Part shown: positions 1-10,797 of the stretch, one piece after another
Layout of the letters: every line of letters starts with the position of its first letter
Position numbering within the stretch: the first letter of the stretch is position 1
NCBI GenBank assembly: GCA_001936135.1
Contig: CP012816.1
Location: 4,027,501 to 4,091,500, forward strand
Length of the DNA: 64,000 nucleotides
Reading direction: 5' to 3'
Source of the DNA: Saccharomycopsis fibuligera x Saccharomycopsis cf. fibuligera
Taxonomy: Eukaryota > Ascomycota > Saccharomycetes > Ascoideales > Saccharomycopsidaceae
Position numbers and translations under genes: made by a program
Notes under the pieces: generated by a model
What the model was told of the DNA's origin: nothing
Database searches by the model: none
Seen by the model: only the letters and a program-made list of their open reading frames with translations

Positions 1-491
1 CAGGACTTGTTGTCTAAACTGTCACTGGTGCCAGCGACAGTAGTCCTGCTGGATAGCTCTTCGATGGCATAAGAGCTAGGATCTGGATTTGTGACTTTAG
101 GATAGTGTGGCAGAATTCTGACTTCGGCTCCGGCTCCTCCAGCTTGTTTTATCTTTTTGAGCCATTCTTCCCTAGCGCTATGATCAACGGGACACTTCTC
201 TTCTTCGGCAGATGACATAGATGTAGGGATAGTAGACGTAGACAGGGATGCAGATGGTGATGTTGATGAAGAGTGGTTCACCGGGCACCCTGCTTTGTTA
301 GCAGCTACATTATTATTACTTGCTGATGGAGCAGCCCAAAAAAGATTGTGATACCATCTTTGGCCATTACTGGTGTTGTTGGTAATAGTACCGGCATTAT
401 TAAACAGCGTTGGTGATGAGAAAGTATTATCTTTTGGGAATGTAGAGTGATCTACTGGGCATTTAGCTTCCTGGTTATTGTTGTCGGACAT
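1..491 (-). CDS. cytochrome c/c1 heme lyase, N-terminal part (runs off window)
   Basis: Open minus-strand frame from an ATG at 491 to the window edge, about 163 codons. Three heme-regulatory CPV motifs are visible (CPVDH near residue 11, CPVNH near 70, CPVDH near 102). The third is followed by a REEWLKK stretch that resembles the start of yeast Cyt2, the cytochrome c1 heme lyase. Holocytochrome c synthases attach heme covalently to apocytochrome c or c1 in the mitochondrial intermembrane space, and CPV motifs bind heme. The catalytic domain lies beyond the window, so Cyt2 and Cyc3 cannot be separated firmly; the CPV-plus-WLKK layout favours Cyt2. The Asn/Ser-rich spacer between the motifs is longer than in S. 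cerevisiae. Confidence 0.62.
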   Translation of the reverse strand, partial: MSDNNNQEAKCPVDHSTFPKDNTFSSPTLFNNAGTITNNTSNGQRWYHNLFWAAPSASNNNVAANKAGCPVNHSSSTSPSASLSTSTIPTSMSSAEEEKCPVDHSAREEWLKKIKQAGGAGAEVRILPHYPKVTNPDPSSYAIEELSSRTTVAGTSDSLDNKS

Positions 492-941
492 GATGGAAAT
501 TTTAGTTCAATTTTTGAAATATTGTTTTATCTTGGTTTGCAAGCTTTTTGTGAATTTTGGTCGTAGGTTGAATGTCTAAACCAAAATGACGCCTCATCAA
601 TGACTTTGCCCTTCTTCGACCTATTTTTTTTCTCTGGTTCTCTTTTCTTCCGTGAAATTTTCCCAATGAAAACTTTGGAATTATTAATGTTCTTTTGGTT
701 TATGATATATGCGTTTATGCGCATACCGATGCATGATGTGCTTGAAAGTCTACAAAAGTTTATACATCACCAAGTGAATAAAATAAAATGTATTATCCCT
801 TTATATATATGAGATATAACCACAATACCGAAATTGTATAAGCCATCCTAAAAGTCAAAAAGAAGAGAAAAAAATAGAGCAAAAACATATCATCAAAACA
901 CAGATCAGAAATAAAACAAGATGTTAACTGAGAGAAAAACA
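492..941. other. intergenic: heme lyase promoter and lipase 3' flank
   Basis: No gene is supported here. It holds the promoter of the minus-strand heme lyase and the 3' flank of the minus-strand lipase. Short overlapping frames on both strands (527-724 minus, 600-812 plus) are antisense shadows of each other in biased T/C sequence. Confidence 0.5.
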
Positions 942-2663
942 TCAAAGAGCCTGGGTAGGTTTTGATTCTATTTCTATTAATTGCTCACGCAACAACATTG
1001 CCCAAAAGTAAATGGTTGCAATGCCTCTTGGTGTTGATTTCAAACCCCTTCTAGACACAATGCCATCATGTGCATTGAACGTATCAACATAGGTGGCAAT
1101 TTTGTACCACTGTAATGAATTCAACGATTGATAAATATCGTTTCTCGTTTTATCAAATGGTAACGGCTCTTCATTAAAAACTGGAAATTCTGATTCAGAG
1201 TTTTGCTGATTATCAGTAGCTGCTAAAAACTTTTGTACCAAACTGGCATATTTGACAAAATCAACCATTATTGCCCCCTTGAACCCACCAGCAATAATAC
1301 CAGGTTTGCCTCTTGGAAGTGAAGAAGTTGATACATTAACAGACGAATTGACAACTTCATCAGTATCATGTTGAAGATCGTAGTTGTGGTGCGTTGCTTC
1401 CAACATGCCTTCAATGGCACCTTCAGTCATTCCTGCCAACTCTTTAGAAATGGCACTACTATCATCATTTGTTCTACTTTTCTTGAGAGCTAATGAGCTT
1501 GAGTCATCATCGACAAGACTTCCGGCTTCCTTAGCATTATCAGCAGCGCCATCGCTATGTGGATGCTCTTCTGCATGATCAGAATATTTATGACCTTGAA
1601 GCACTTGCTTAACATGGCCCCATTCTGCATGATTATCTATACTGTTATCATACACGTTAAGTCTAAGAAATGACAATATTGTGCCTAAGCAATTAGCAGT
1701 AAGGACCACTGGGAACCACAATGGTAAAATGATACCAATCAATATCAAGACACCAATATATCTGATTCTATTTTGAAGTGTGGGCTGCGGTGGCGGCTCA
1801 TCAGAGGTTCTGAATTGAGTTTTCTTTAAGTCAACAATTTTTGGTCGAACTAGTCGATCAGCAACTTTAATCTCAGGTATACCATTTAGAAATTGAAGTT
1901 TGACTCTATCCCAGTTTTCAAACGGGGAATGGTTGGTTATAAAAGAGGTGTAGAACGCCACGGTTCTATCATGGCGTACGTTACACAACAAGTACCGTTG
2001 CTTAAATAATTTCAATGCCTTGAAGTACACTTGATCTGGATCACTTAATTTAGGCACAATCTCACTTTTGAGAAACAAATCATTGCCACTTTTACCAATC
2101 AAGTTTGAGCCGAGAAAATTTAACACTGGTGCTAATGGATTTGTAAAAAATTTGACGCCCAAATGAGGAGTGGCAAAAGTGGTAAAAAAGAACGGCTCAA
2201 TTTGATCAAAGAATCCTACTTCATTTAGTTCCCCAATAATGTATCTAGATATTAAACCGCCCAATGAGTAGCCAACAATCGAGAATTTAGATACATTAAT
2301 ATTTGACTCTTTTTTCAAAATCTCTATTTCCAGATAAATTTCTTTTAGAAAACGATTACCGATGACCTCTATGCCATCGTAAGTTTTAAAATAGGCAGAA
2401 GACTTAGGTTGCAAAATACAAATCTCACTGTCAGTAATATCAGAAATTGCGTGTTTTATTGAAGCCGCAATCACATCAACATGGGTATGAGTTCCCCATA
2501 AACTGTAATCATTAGTATTCTAACTCCGGCGTGCAAATGCAAGAAAGCAGAGAATACAAATTGTTAATCGACTAAGCGCTGCCATTTCAAATGTCGATAC
2601 ATACCCATGAACGAGCACCACGAGATGACCGTTCTTAGAGCTGGTTGCGGGTCCAGAGGTCAT
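942..2663 (-). CDS. DUF676-family lipase/phospholipase (LPL1/ROG1-like), one 5' intron
   Basis: Spliced gene: exon 1 is 2663-2605, intron 2604-2503 (102 nt), exon 2 is 2502-942, giving 539 aa. The donor is GTATGT, the branch point TACTAAT, the acceptor ACAG. Splicing restores the hallmark HLVVLVHGLWGTHTHVD oxyanion block, whose Gly20 codon is split by the intron. The nucleophile elbow GYSLGG follows (Ser at about residue 99), then a second conserved block TTFATPHLGV. This is the DUF676 serine-esterase family of yeast Lpl1 (lipid-droplet phospholipase), Rog1 and YDL109C. A strongly hydrophobic segment at about 262-290 may be a membrane anchor. The C-terminal half has an acidic, Ser-rich linker. 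Which paralogue it is cannot be told by eye. Confidence 0.85.
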
Positions 2664-3966
2664 TGTAAGCGTATCTGGGTGCAATTGGCAGTGTATTTGC
2701 TTAGTAGTTGAGATCGGTGAATTCAGTTCTCTTTACTTTTAGTATTCGCTTCTTACATTTGCTCTTCTATAATTGAGACTGTATGTACTGAAACTATATC
2801 AGCACAGAGGAAAAATAGCAGTCATGTGCGTACCCTCTACTAACGATATTTTGTGCGCATTAAACGGCTTGGTCTCTTAAATCTGCGGTTTATTCCCCGG
2901 TGTTTCAGAACAAAGGTTTATGGCAGCAGTTGTTGTCTTTTACTGGTACTTGTCAGCTTTGACAGGTGCATCAATATCTATAGCTCCTGGTGGGCGATGC
3001 GCACTTCTGGTTGCAGAGTAAGCTGGAATGGTACAAATGTTTTATTTTGGATGAAGATCTAAGCATTTATGCTAAAAAATTACTGTGCTGTGTATGATAA
3101 TAGCATTAATAATTGGTGGGGTTGTGCTGAGAGCTTTGATACCTGGGGTGGTTCGTGTCATATTGAATGTCAATCTTAACAAGTTACGCAAGAAAAATGC
3201 GGTTTAAATTAAAATTAGTATTTTTGGGCTATACTCCTTTTGAATTATTGTACTATTTCAAATGAGCTTCATAGCAGTCGACGGAACCAGTTGGTTTCAG
3301 TGTTCTGTTTCGGGCTGTCTACTGTAAAAGCAAACATTATCTATCGAAGCAATACGCCTAGCATACATTTTTAAACACAGTACAAGACGTCAACGAATAT
3401 GAAACAAGAAGTTGTGTCGTTACTCTACTCTAATGCTGATCTCCTGAGGATTTGCTCTTGTTTGTAGAGCATCAACAATTACATATTACGATAAAAAGAA
3501 CCAGAAGTTAGGCCTCTGGTTATGCAGCCCTCGTGCACCGGAAATTGTCTGTTTTTTTCTTTTCTGAAATCGCAGGACACATTCGATTATTAATTTTGGT
3601 TAACGTATACAAGAACACAATCGGTTTCCATCCAAAGCAACTGCTCAAATAACCACCTTCAAAACACATCAGTACTGTGTTTAGAAATCTGCTTTTTTAC
3701 TCTGGTTGGTTTTATTTTAGCTTAAATCACCCTGACGCTGGGACCAGCATCAATAACAGCAGTGGCAGCTATCTCTTAAATAGGCATCTATTCTTTTTGC
3801 CATAGTCATATACCATACACATCAATACATTACTACTTCCAGTTCCGATCACAAACATACATCTGCTCAAAGCCCACGTTTGACATATTCAAAATTACTC
3901 GCATCGAAACTATCACATATTTTTAAAAGCGCGCAAGCACTCACATATACATAATAAACAAAAAAA
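2664..3966. other. 1.3 kb divergent intergenic region (lipase / ARL1)
   Basis: Between the divergent starts of the lipase gene (minus) and ARL1 (plus). The only frames are short (for example 2853-3062) and lack family features. I see no RNA gene or repeat. The last 150 bases are A/C-rich leader-like sequence before ARL1. Confidence 0.5.
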
Positions 3967-4521
3967 ATGGGTCAAATATTCAGCGGCATGTTTAGCAAGT
4001 TGTGGGGCATAAACAAAGAGATCCGGATACTAATCTTGGGTCTTGATGGTGCCGGTAAAACCACTATATTGTACAGACTTCAGCTCGGTGAAGTGATCAA
4101 AACCAAGCCAACCATTGGTTTCAATGTGGAAACTTTAAGTTACAAGAATTTGAAACTAAATGTCTGGGATCTTGGTGGTCAAACCTCTATTAGACCATAT
4201 TGGAGATGTTACTATTCTAATACAGCTGCCGTTATATTCGTTGTTGATTCTACCGATAAAGAGAGAGTTGAAACCGCTTCTAAGGAATTGCATTTGATGT
4301 TGAGAGAAGAAGAGTTACAAGAAAGTGCGTTATTAGTGTTTGCCAATAAGCAGGATCAGCCGGGTGCCATGACTGCCGCTGAGGTGTCCAAGAGTTTGAA
4401 CTTGACTGAGTTGAAAGACAGAAGTTGGAGTATTGTTGCCAGTAGTGCCATAAAAGGTGAGGGTTTGACTGAAGGTCTAGATTGGTTAATTGATGTTATT
4501 AAAGACGAACAGCTTTCATGA
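3967..4521 (+). CDS. ARL1: ADP-ribosylation-factor-like GTPase Arl1
   Basis: 184 aa, the usual length of Arl1. It carries Gly2 for N-myristoylation, the P-loop GLDGAGKT (about 25-32), switch I TIGFNVET, switch II WDLGGQ (67-72) and the base-recognition motif NKQD (127-130). The region around YWRCYY and the C-terminal [20 protein letters not shown] are nearly invariant in Arl1. In yeasts this trans-Golgi GTPase recruits GRIP golgins and acts in Golgi-endosome traffic. Single exon; the ATG sits in an A-rich context (aaaaaaATGG). Confidence 0.97.
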   Translation: MGQIFSGMFSKLWGINKEIRILILGLDGAGKTTILYRLQLGEVIKTKPTIGFNVETLSYKNLKLNVWDLGGQTSIRPYWRCYYSNTAAVIFVVDSTDKERVETASKELHLMLREEELQESALLVFANKQDQPGAMTAAEVSKSLNLTELKDRSWSIVASSAIKGEGLTEGLDWLIDVIKDEQLS

Positions 4522-5115
4522 TTTTTGTTTTTTGGGTGAACGAATTTTAATCAACTTATTTTACATAGAAGAAAACTGTGAGTCATGGAATCTTTTTCAA
4601 GAAAAAAAGAAGCAATATGTATTAATAGTTACCAAAGATCAAAAAACAAAACAAAGAGAAATACAAAAAACAGAAAATAATCAAAAGCGGCAAACTGAAT
4701 AGTAAAAAACGTAAAGTTAAAGTAATAAGACCGAAACTCGCAAATGGGTTAACTTTTCTTTTGTCGCTTTATTGGTTTAAGCTTCAACTTAAATTTGATG
4801 ATTCATACCCTGTCAAACACAAATGTCACACCCACTTATTAGATACTATATGTAATATGCCTTGTCAGCATCATTGTTGTGAATTCAGTTATATCACAGT
4901 ACCATTATTACCTATTTCTGATGTCTTCTAACCTTTCTAAGTCTCAAAATTCATAATTTTCTCATTTTTCTTCATTAATTCTTGTTTGTTTATTTTTTTT
5001 TTACCTTTTATATTGCATGAAAACTTTAACGCAACTGACCACATTAACGTATTAACTCTTGATTTACTTTTCGCTGCTTTTGCGTTTTATTAAATTGGGC
5101 CGTATAATTATTTCC

Positions 5116-5153
<38 letters not shown>

Positions 5154-5308
5154 TCGGCCCTTTTATACAATCTCAACTTCATCCAGGTGTTTCCTGGCCA
5201 TTATGTTTCCTGACCATGACCATATTTCAACCTGGTGGCTCCAGGTTTTTAATTCCTTCATTTATTCATTATTTTATTAATTTAATTTCTTCGTCTTGTT
5301 GTTTACCA
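4522..5308. other. convergent intergenic region between ARL1 and VPS25
   Basis: 3' flanks of two convergent genes, with T-rich runs (about 4989-5000) and a 33-base A tract. No gene seen. Confidence 0.5.
5119..5151. repeat. poly(A) tract, 33 bases
   Basis: An uninterrupted run of 33 A on the plus strand in the convergent ARL1/VPS25 interval. It could be a nucleosome-excluding or 3'-end element; its length is prone to sequencing error. Confidence 0.9.
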
Positions 5309-6172
5309 TCACACAATCTTAACTCCCGCTACCACCCCATTTTTATCCTTCATTAGTTGTGCTCTGTTTTGCTGCACTAAAATCAGCAATGCTTTATGCA
5401 AAATAAATGGATGTAAACCATAAAATTCTTGCCCGGACACTAACTCTGACAATGTCAATTCAAACAACGTCAAAATATTACCGCTGCTACCAGTATTTTC
5501 CACATATTGTAAAATTAACGAAGCCCACTCCTCGGGAGTTTTCCAATATATCACTACAGCGTTTTTCAAATTGGATTTGCGCTGGTAATTATTCAATACA
5601 TCTTCGTTGTACCAATCTGCTACGTTGTTGGTTATCATGTGGTGGAAGATTTCAGTAATGAAGTCCAGATTCAAGCGGCGGTTGATTTTGGTATTGTAGA
5701 ATAACTCACTTTGATCGTTTGGGGTTGTTACTGAGTCATTATTTATTCCCACTGAAGTTGTTGTGTTATTATTGCCAGTTTCAGCACTGACTATCTGATC
5801 AATGCTTGAGTTTTCATAGCTGATATTGTTGCTGCTTATTTTGGGGTTCTCTGGTGTTAGTTCACCCACTGCACCTTTGGAAATGATCTTACCATTTTTG
5901 TTGATAACCCAAATGCGATGAAAGCGACAATATTCAACAACTAGCTTACTCCAATTACGGATCTGTGAGTCAAAAGTTCGCTGATTGGGCTGTTTAGTGA
6001 AGAATGGTGGGAAGTTGTATATTGAAGGAAATGCAAACGATGGTGATGTAGTTGTTGATGCTGTCGGTGCCGGTGGCCCTGCTAATGATGATGATGAGTT
6101 GGCTGGGTTCGGGTTTGTGTCAAAGCTGTTGAGTGATACCTTACTGTCAAAGGGTGACATTTTGTACTCCAA
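5309..6172 (-). CDS. VPS25: ESCRT-II subunit Vps25
   Basis: 287 aa. The N-terminal half has the conserved SIYNFPPFFTKQPN start and an IRNWSKLVVEYCRFHRIWVI block (first winged helix). The C-terminal half has the second winged helix with IYWKTPEEWASLI and the ELVSGQEFYGL / FILHKAL block near the end. Vps25 forms the arms of ESCRT-II and binds Vps20 to start ESCRT-III assembly on endosomes. It is longer than S. cerevisiae Vps25 (202 aa), because of a Ser/Pro/Ala-rich N-terminus (about 1-45) and an Asn/Thr-rich insert between the two winged helices. Translation could start at Met1 or Met5 (MSPFDSK). Confidence 0.93.
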   Translation of the reverse strand: MEYKMSPFDSKVSLNSFDTNPNPANSSSSLAGPPAPTASTTTSPSFAFPSIYNFPPFFTKQPNQRTFDSQIRNWSKLVVEYCRFHRIWVINKNGKIISKGAVGELTPENPKISSNNISYENSSIDQIVSAETGNNNTTTSVGINNDSVTTPNDQSELFYNTKINRRLNLDFITEIFHHMITNNVADWYNEDVLNNYQRKSNLKNAVVIYWKTPEEWASLILQYVENTGSSGNILTLFELTLSELVSGQEFYGLHPFILHKALLILVQQNRAQLMKDKNGVVAGVKIV

Positions 6173-6632
6173 ATTTATATTTTTTTCTCTAAGCGAGCGC
6201 TTAAATTTAAGAGGTTGGCTTCTTTACTGTTCTTCCTGTTTCTATACTATTGGTTGACATCAACTCTTATATATCCTAGCTCATCGTTGTGGTTATGCCT
6301 GTGCTCAGACTGCATCTCTGGGGAAAAAGGTCTATGAAGTGCGGGTAATCTCAACTTTCGCCCTCTGCAAAATGGTAGCGGCAGCCCAGATTGTAAGAAA
6401 AGCGTTTTTCATCTAAATGGATTGAATATCTATGGTGGCAACAGTGGTTAGCTTAGAAGATACTGTCTACGCTAGTACTACTGCTACTCGTAAAGCAACC
6501 CGTTCTATCTTAAGTTTTGTTACAATATTCAATTCACCAAAGAAAAGGAACTTTTTGCTTTTCAGTTCATTAGATAGACTGAACAACGGCAACATTATCA
6601 ACATAGCATAAAATAAATAACAACCGCCCAGC
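6173..6632. other. divergent promoter region of VPS25 and PRE7
   Basis: 460 bases between divergent starts. It contains a PACE-like box (listed separately). A minus-strand frame at 6467-6700 overlaps PRE7 exon 1 and is taken as a shadow. Confidence 0.55.
6434..6442 (+). promoter_or_regulatory. PACE-like Rpn4 site upstream of PRE7
   Basis: GGTGGCAAC, 8 of 9 matches to the proteasome-associated control element GGTGGCAAA bound by Rpn4, about 190 bases upstream of the PRE7 start codon. Placement before a proteasome gene supports function; no binding data. Confidence 0.6.
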
Positions 6633-7510
6633 ATGAGTGCTAATGTGACTTCAGAGTACGGGATGACTGACAAGTCGATTCCAATTGAACATAGATTCAA
6701 TCCATATTCAGGTATGCCTCTTTGACTTGTTGTAATCTTTACTTAAGCAAATCATAGCAATGCTTTCGTTAAAGATAAGAGGCGCTCGTTGCCATATCTA
6801 TTTCAGCGTGTCTTGTGCTTTGTGTTTTATTTTGTATTATGTTTGCAACATTCAACTAACCAAACTTTACAGACAACGGTGGTACCATTTTAGGCATAGC
6901 AGGTAAAGATTTCGCAGTATTGGCCGGTGACACTAGACAGACTGTTGGGTACTCCATCAATTCTCGTTTCCAACCCAAAGTTTTTGACTTGGGCGACAAC
7001 TTGGTGATATCCGCCAATGGGTTTTCTGCCGATGGCGATGCATTAGTAAGAACTTTCAAGCAACAATTGACATGGTATCATTTTGATAATTCGAACAAGC
7101 CACTCAAAGTTAGCAGCGCTGCTAGATTAATTCAACATTTGTTGTACGGCAAGAGATTCTTCCCATATTATGTGCACACCATCATTGCTGGATTGGATGA
7201 TGAAGGCAAGGGGGCAATTTATTCTTTTGATCCGGTTGGTTCTTATGAAAGAGAGCAATGTAGAGCTGGTGGTGCTGCTGCTAGTTTGATAATGCCGTTC
7301 TTAGATAACCAAGTGAATTTCAAAAATCAATATGAAGACGGTAAGCCAAAGAAAGTTGAGTATTTGGAATTGGATGAAGTTTTGAGCTTGGTGAAGGATG
7401 CTTTCACTAGTGCTACAGAAAGACATATCCAAGTTGGTGATGCATTACAGATCAAAATTATTACTAAAGATGGTGTCAGAGAAGAAATCATTCCATTAAA
7501 GAGAGATTGA
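6633..7510 (+). CDS. PRE7: 20S proteasome subunit beta6 (Pre7), one 5' intron
   Basis: Spliced: exon 1 is 6633-6711, intron 6712-6872 (161 nt, donor GTATGC, branch-like AACTAAC, acceptor TACAG), exon 2 is 6873-7510; 238 aa. The joined protein reads IEHRFNPYSDNGGTILGIAG, matching yeast Pre7. Later blocks LLYGKRFFPYYVHTIIAGLD, GSYEREQCRAGGAAASLIMP and TSATERHIQVGD are close to invariant in the family. Beta6 is a non-catalytic subunit of the 20S beta ring. As expected there is no catalytic Thr at a processed N-terminus, and the propeptide is short. A PACE-like box lies upstream. S. cerevisiae PRE7 has no intron. Confidence 0.96.
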
Positions 7511-7790
7511 GTTCGGGGTTTGCTGGTTTGTCTTTTTGTTTTCATTTTTTTTTTTTTTACTAATCTTAATCAATGATACACTTGTTGTACAATAAAACAA
7601 GTTTTGCCGGAAAATAACATTGAGTTGCAGTTTGTCATTGTAAAGCTATCTTTTTGCATTTCCCGCTATAGGCGTTGTGTGGCGCGCAGGACCTAAGCTA
7701 CAAATATGAGCATTATAGAAAACAGCAACCAATAAACTCGTAAATTTCAAAGAACGATATATGTATTGTTAAGATATGTATACAGTAGAT

Positions 7791-8435
7791 TTACACCGGC
7801 AATTCAGACTTGTAAGCTTTGAGCACTTTCTGGTAGTAAATGTAAAAGAAATCAGAATAAAGCAAAGTTTGGACTATTCCCGCAGCCACTGCAATCTTGT
7901 CAATTTTACCCTCAGCAATATATCTGTAAATCCAATTAGGAATATACAATGCTCTGTAAATACCTAACGCAAAGATATAATGAGCGGTCAACGACTCTGC
8001 TTCGCCACTTTGCTGTAGCATGAACAATTGTGGGAAAATAGCCACTGATTCAAGCCACAAACTGAAACTCCATAATATTTCCACTGGGTGGTATGAATAG
8101 GTAAAGATTAAAGACATCACAAAGGCTCCGCAAACCAAATATTCCACTTTGAAAGTATCGTTGGATGGCTGTTGGTTCTTAAGGACATTGAATTTGACAA
8201 TCATCAAGTAAACAATATAAAAAGATGAGCCAATAAAGAAAATTTTCATCAAGGTGTTGTAAAGGGAAATATATCTGAAGAATAAATCAAGATAGCGCGT
8301 GGCGAACACCGTGGCATAGAGGACTTGAGTCTTAAAAGATATACCTGCAATGGATTTGGTTTTCTCGATACGTTGAAGAAGAATAAATATACTGAAAAGA
8401 TGAGCAAGATCACCAAAGAATCTGAAGATATTCAT
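7791..8435 (-). CDS. ERD2: ER-retention (HDEL/KDEL) receptor Erd2
   Basis: 214 aa, the normal length of Erd2, and hydrophobic throughout with seven membrane segments. The start MNIFRFFGDLAHLFSI and the blocks TKSIAGISFKTQ, ATRYLDLF and WSFSLWLESVAIFPQL are diagnostic. HYIFALGIYRALYIPNWIYRY forms the next conserved segment. The receptor binds escaped ER proteins with C-terminal HDEL-type signals in the Golgi and returns them in COPI vesicles. It converges on PRE7 with about 280 bases between the stops, including a 13-base T run at 7547-7559 after PRE7. Confidence 0.97.
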   Translation of the reverse strand: MNIFRFFGDLAHLFSIFILLQRIEKTKSIAGISFKTQVLYATVFATRYLDLFFRYISLYNTLMKIFFIGSSFYIVYLMIVKFNVLKNQQPSNDTFKVEYLVCGAFVMSLIFTYSYHPVEILWSFSLWLESVAIFPQLFMLQQSGEAESLTAHYIFALGIYRALYIPNWIYRYIAEGKIDKIAVAAGIVQTLLYSDFFYIYYQKVLKAYKSELPV

Positions 8436-8965
8436 GTTGTGTGTTAGTTTGGATGTCTGTATGTGTATGTGAATGCGTATACGTGTGTGCGGATAGATAT
8501 AAGAGATTTGAATTGGTGAATGATTCTGATGCGTTTGTAGACTTGTGGGAAATTAAAACCAATTGAAAGGGAATAGTTGCTTTTAAAAAGTTGTCGAGCT
8601 ATTCAAGAGGTTGGCAGAGTGGGGCAAGGAAAAGACACTCGGGAGGTTAATATACTCATATAGGCATGTTTTGAATATATGTGTCTTGTTCAGTTTTTAT
8701 TTTTTCGGCTTTCTATTTTCGCACTTCTGTAACAATCCCGGCCGCAGGCCTCGACGCTCGTCAACCGCCGCGTATAAAAAGGAATATCATTCCGATGGCA
8801 GAGATCAGGCTTATGGCACATGACACCCCCGTATTATACTTTTCAGACCTCATTCTTTATTTACTGTTGATGTGTTGATGATGTTGTTGCTTATGTTGAA
8901 GATACAAGAGGTGTGACCGTAGCCATATTTCCCAGATTTTAGAAAAAGTTGGCATATTACACTCA
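8436..8965. other. divergent intergenic region (ERD2 / kinetochore gene)
   Basis: Promoters of two divergent genes. A small GC-rich patch at about 8738-8775 stands out in otherwise AT-rich DNA. Two overlapping frames of 65-70 codons here are not convincing. Confidence 0.45.
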
Positions 8966-10150
8966 ATGAGCACAAAAGAACAAGACACTTTGGTGAGGTT
9001 ACACCAGCAGCATGCTCGGGTGTATCACCAGCTTAATCGGCGCCTCAACTTGCTCGTGCTGCTCAACAAGCAGCTTAGTGTGGCTGAAGAAACAGCAGAA
9101 ACAGAAACTATAGAAGGCATAGGTTCCTTGGAAACAAAGATAGATCAGCAGTTTCAGAGTGAGGTACTCTATAAAATTGACCCAGCAGTGTTGGGCTTCA
9201 CTGGCGCTGCTGATATAAGAACTATGGAACCTTATCAGCAGCTGAGCAATGTAAAACATAACCAGAGTGATGACAGTGATATAATAACCAGAAGCAGTAG
9301 TCATAATTCTGAACAAAGCAATGAAAATGATGGTAAAGATAAAATTTATGAAGAACTAAACATGGTTCGAGATGTAATATATGTGTTAGAAAATATGATT
9401 GATATCAAAGATCGAATCTTGGATTTATCTTTAATTCATGACCCAACTATTCAGGCAACCTACGACCCTCAGCTGCTAAAGCAGCCACAGATACCTCATT
9501 TCCAAGATGAAAGTATTGATATCTTGCTGGATTTGTTGAAGGAAAACTTTAAGGTTTCTGAGAATTTCAACAAGGCACGTCATGATAATGATGATCATGA
9601 CCATAATCATGCAAATGGCTCTTCATTCAAAAAACATAGCGCCATAATTAGAAAAGAATTACAGAATCGTGAATTGCACAAGGAAATAGCCTTGAAGCTC
9701 AAACGATACAAGGAGCTAGTGTCAGCCAAGCGAGCCTTATCACAAGCAGCCATATCCAAACATTTAACCGATAGTAAAAGCAACACTAATGACAATGGGG
9801 ACGATAATGATGATGGTAGTAATGAAGAAAAAGAAGTTAATGCCAAGCAAAAATTATTAATTCGGAAAATTAGTGAAGAGCAGGCAAATCTCAAAAGAGC
9901 TAAGATTAGATCCGCAGTGCTTGCGGAATTCATATCTGCCCTAATAGTGAGTTCTGGGCTAAATTGGGCGAATGATAAGCGGCTTGAAGAAATTGTGTTG
10001 TTTTGTGGGGAACAAAACTTGACAAGTGACGATGATGATGATTCTCATGATTATCATAATGATTATTATGAAGAGAAAATAGAAAGTGATGAGGAGTCTA
10101 ATTTGTCTGAGTCATTTCTGAGCGATGAAGAGGAGCTAGAGATTGAATAG
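8966..10150 (+). CDS. putative inner-kinetochore protein, CENP-H/Mcm16-like
   Basis: 394 aa, largely helical and coiled-coil (about 1-75, 115-150, 225-265, 280-330), split by acidic, Asn/His-rich linkers. The C-terminal helix with ALIVSSGLNWANDKRLEEIV resembles the CENP-H signature (an 'ALI..SG..WA.D..L..lvL' block), so I suggest the Mcm16/CENP-H component of the Ctf19/CCAN complex. CENP-K/Mcm22 has a similar architecture and is the main alternative. The protein ends in an acidic tail. Single exon. Recognition rests on one short motif plus architecture. Confidence 0.5.
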   Translation: MSTKEQDTLVRLHQQHARVYHQLNRRLNLLVLLNKQLSVAEETAETETIEGIGSLETKIDQQFQSEVLYKIDPAVLGFTGAADIRTMEPYQQLSNVKHNQSDDSDIITRSSSHNSEQSNENDGKDKIYEELNMVRDVIYVLENMIDIKDRILDLSLIHDPTIQATYDPQLLKQPQIPHFQDESIDILLDLLKENFKVSENFNKARHDNDDHDHNHANGSSFKKHSAIIRKELQNRELHKEIALKLKRYKELVSAKRALSQAAISKHLTDSKSNTNDNGDDNDDGSNEEKEVNAKQKLLIRKISEEQANLKRAKIRSAVLAEFISALIVSSGLNWANDKRLEEIVLFCGEQNLTSDDDDDSHDYHNDYYEEKIESDEESNLSESFLSDEEELEIE

Positions 10151-10797
10151 AAAGAGAAAAATAGCGACAATGCCATCGTTTAGCTTAAGCTAGCTGTTTT
10201 AGTTGATGTACCTTCAAACTACCTATTAAAATGAAAAGTCACTTCTCACAGCTGGACTGTTGATGCATATGGCTTAAATGGCACACACTAAGCTAGTGTA
10301 TATATTTCGGTTTGTTTATTTTAATTTTCGTTCAAATTAAATTTATGTGAGTTCCAGGGGCATGTTTACGACAGGAAAAAAACACATAAAATGAAGAAAA
10401 GCAGTGCGTTGAATTTAGTTCTAAACAAGATACCCTGGACGCGGATAGATATAGATGAATAGAAAGATAGAAAGAAATATACTATGTACAATATGATACT
10501 AAAATCTCAGCCATCACTAAGAACTGATGATCGCTTTTAGAAAAAAGAGATATTTAGTGTAAATGTAGGAGACAGTGAAATGAGGTAAGATAAGGTTAAT
10601 ATATTAGGTATTTGGAATTTGAAGGATGAAATACCGTATTGTTGCTTAAAAGTCACAAACAAAATGGATGTGCAGCATGATTTCTAGAAGGCATGTCATC
10701 AGTATGGACCTTGGTAATTATTGATACAGACAATGGGAAAAAAAGTTAGTGTACTATTTTCGAATTTATTAAGTTGTGCTTTTGATTAATGCAATGT
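10151..10797. other. convergent intergenic region
   Basis: 3' flanks of the CENP-H-like gene and RSM26. A/G-rich on the plus strand after about 10370. A CTGATGATC at about 10524 resembles a snoRNA C box, but I could not find a matching D box and terminal stem. Confidence 0.4.

Noticed and set aside
10500-10680. possible C/D box snoRNA
   Set aside because: A C-box-like CTGATGATC is present, but the first base is off consensus and no D box with a closing stem was found.
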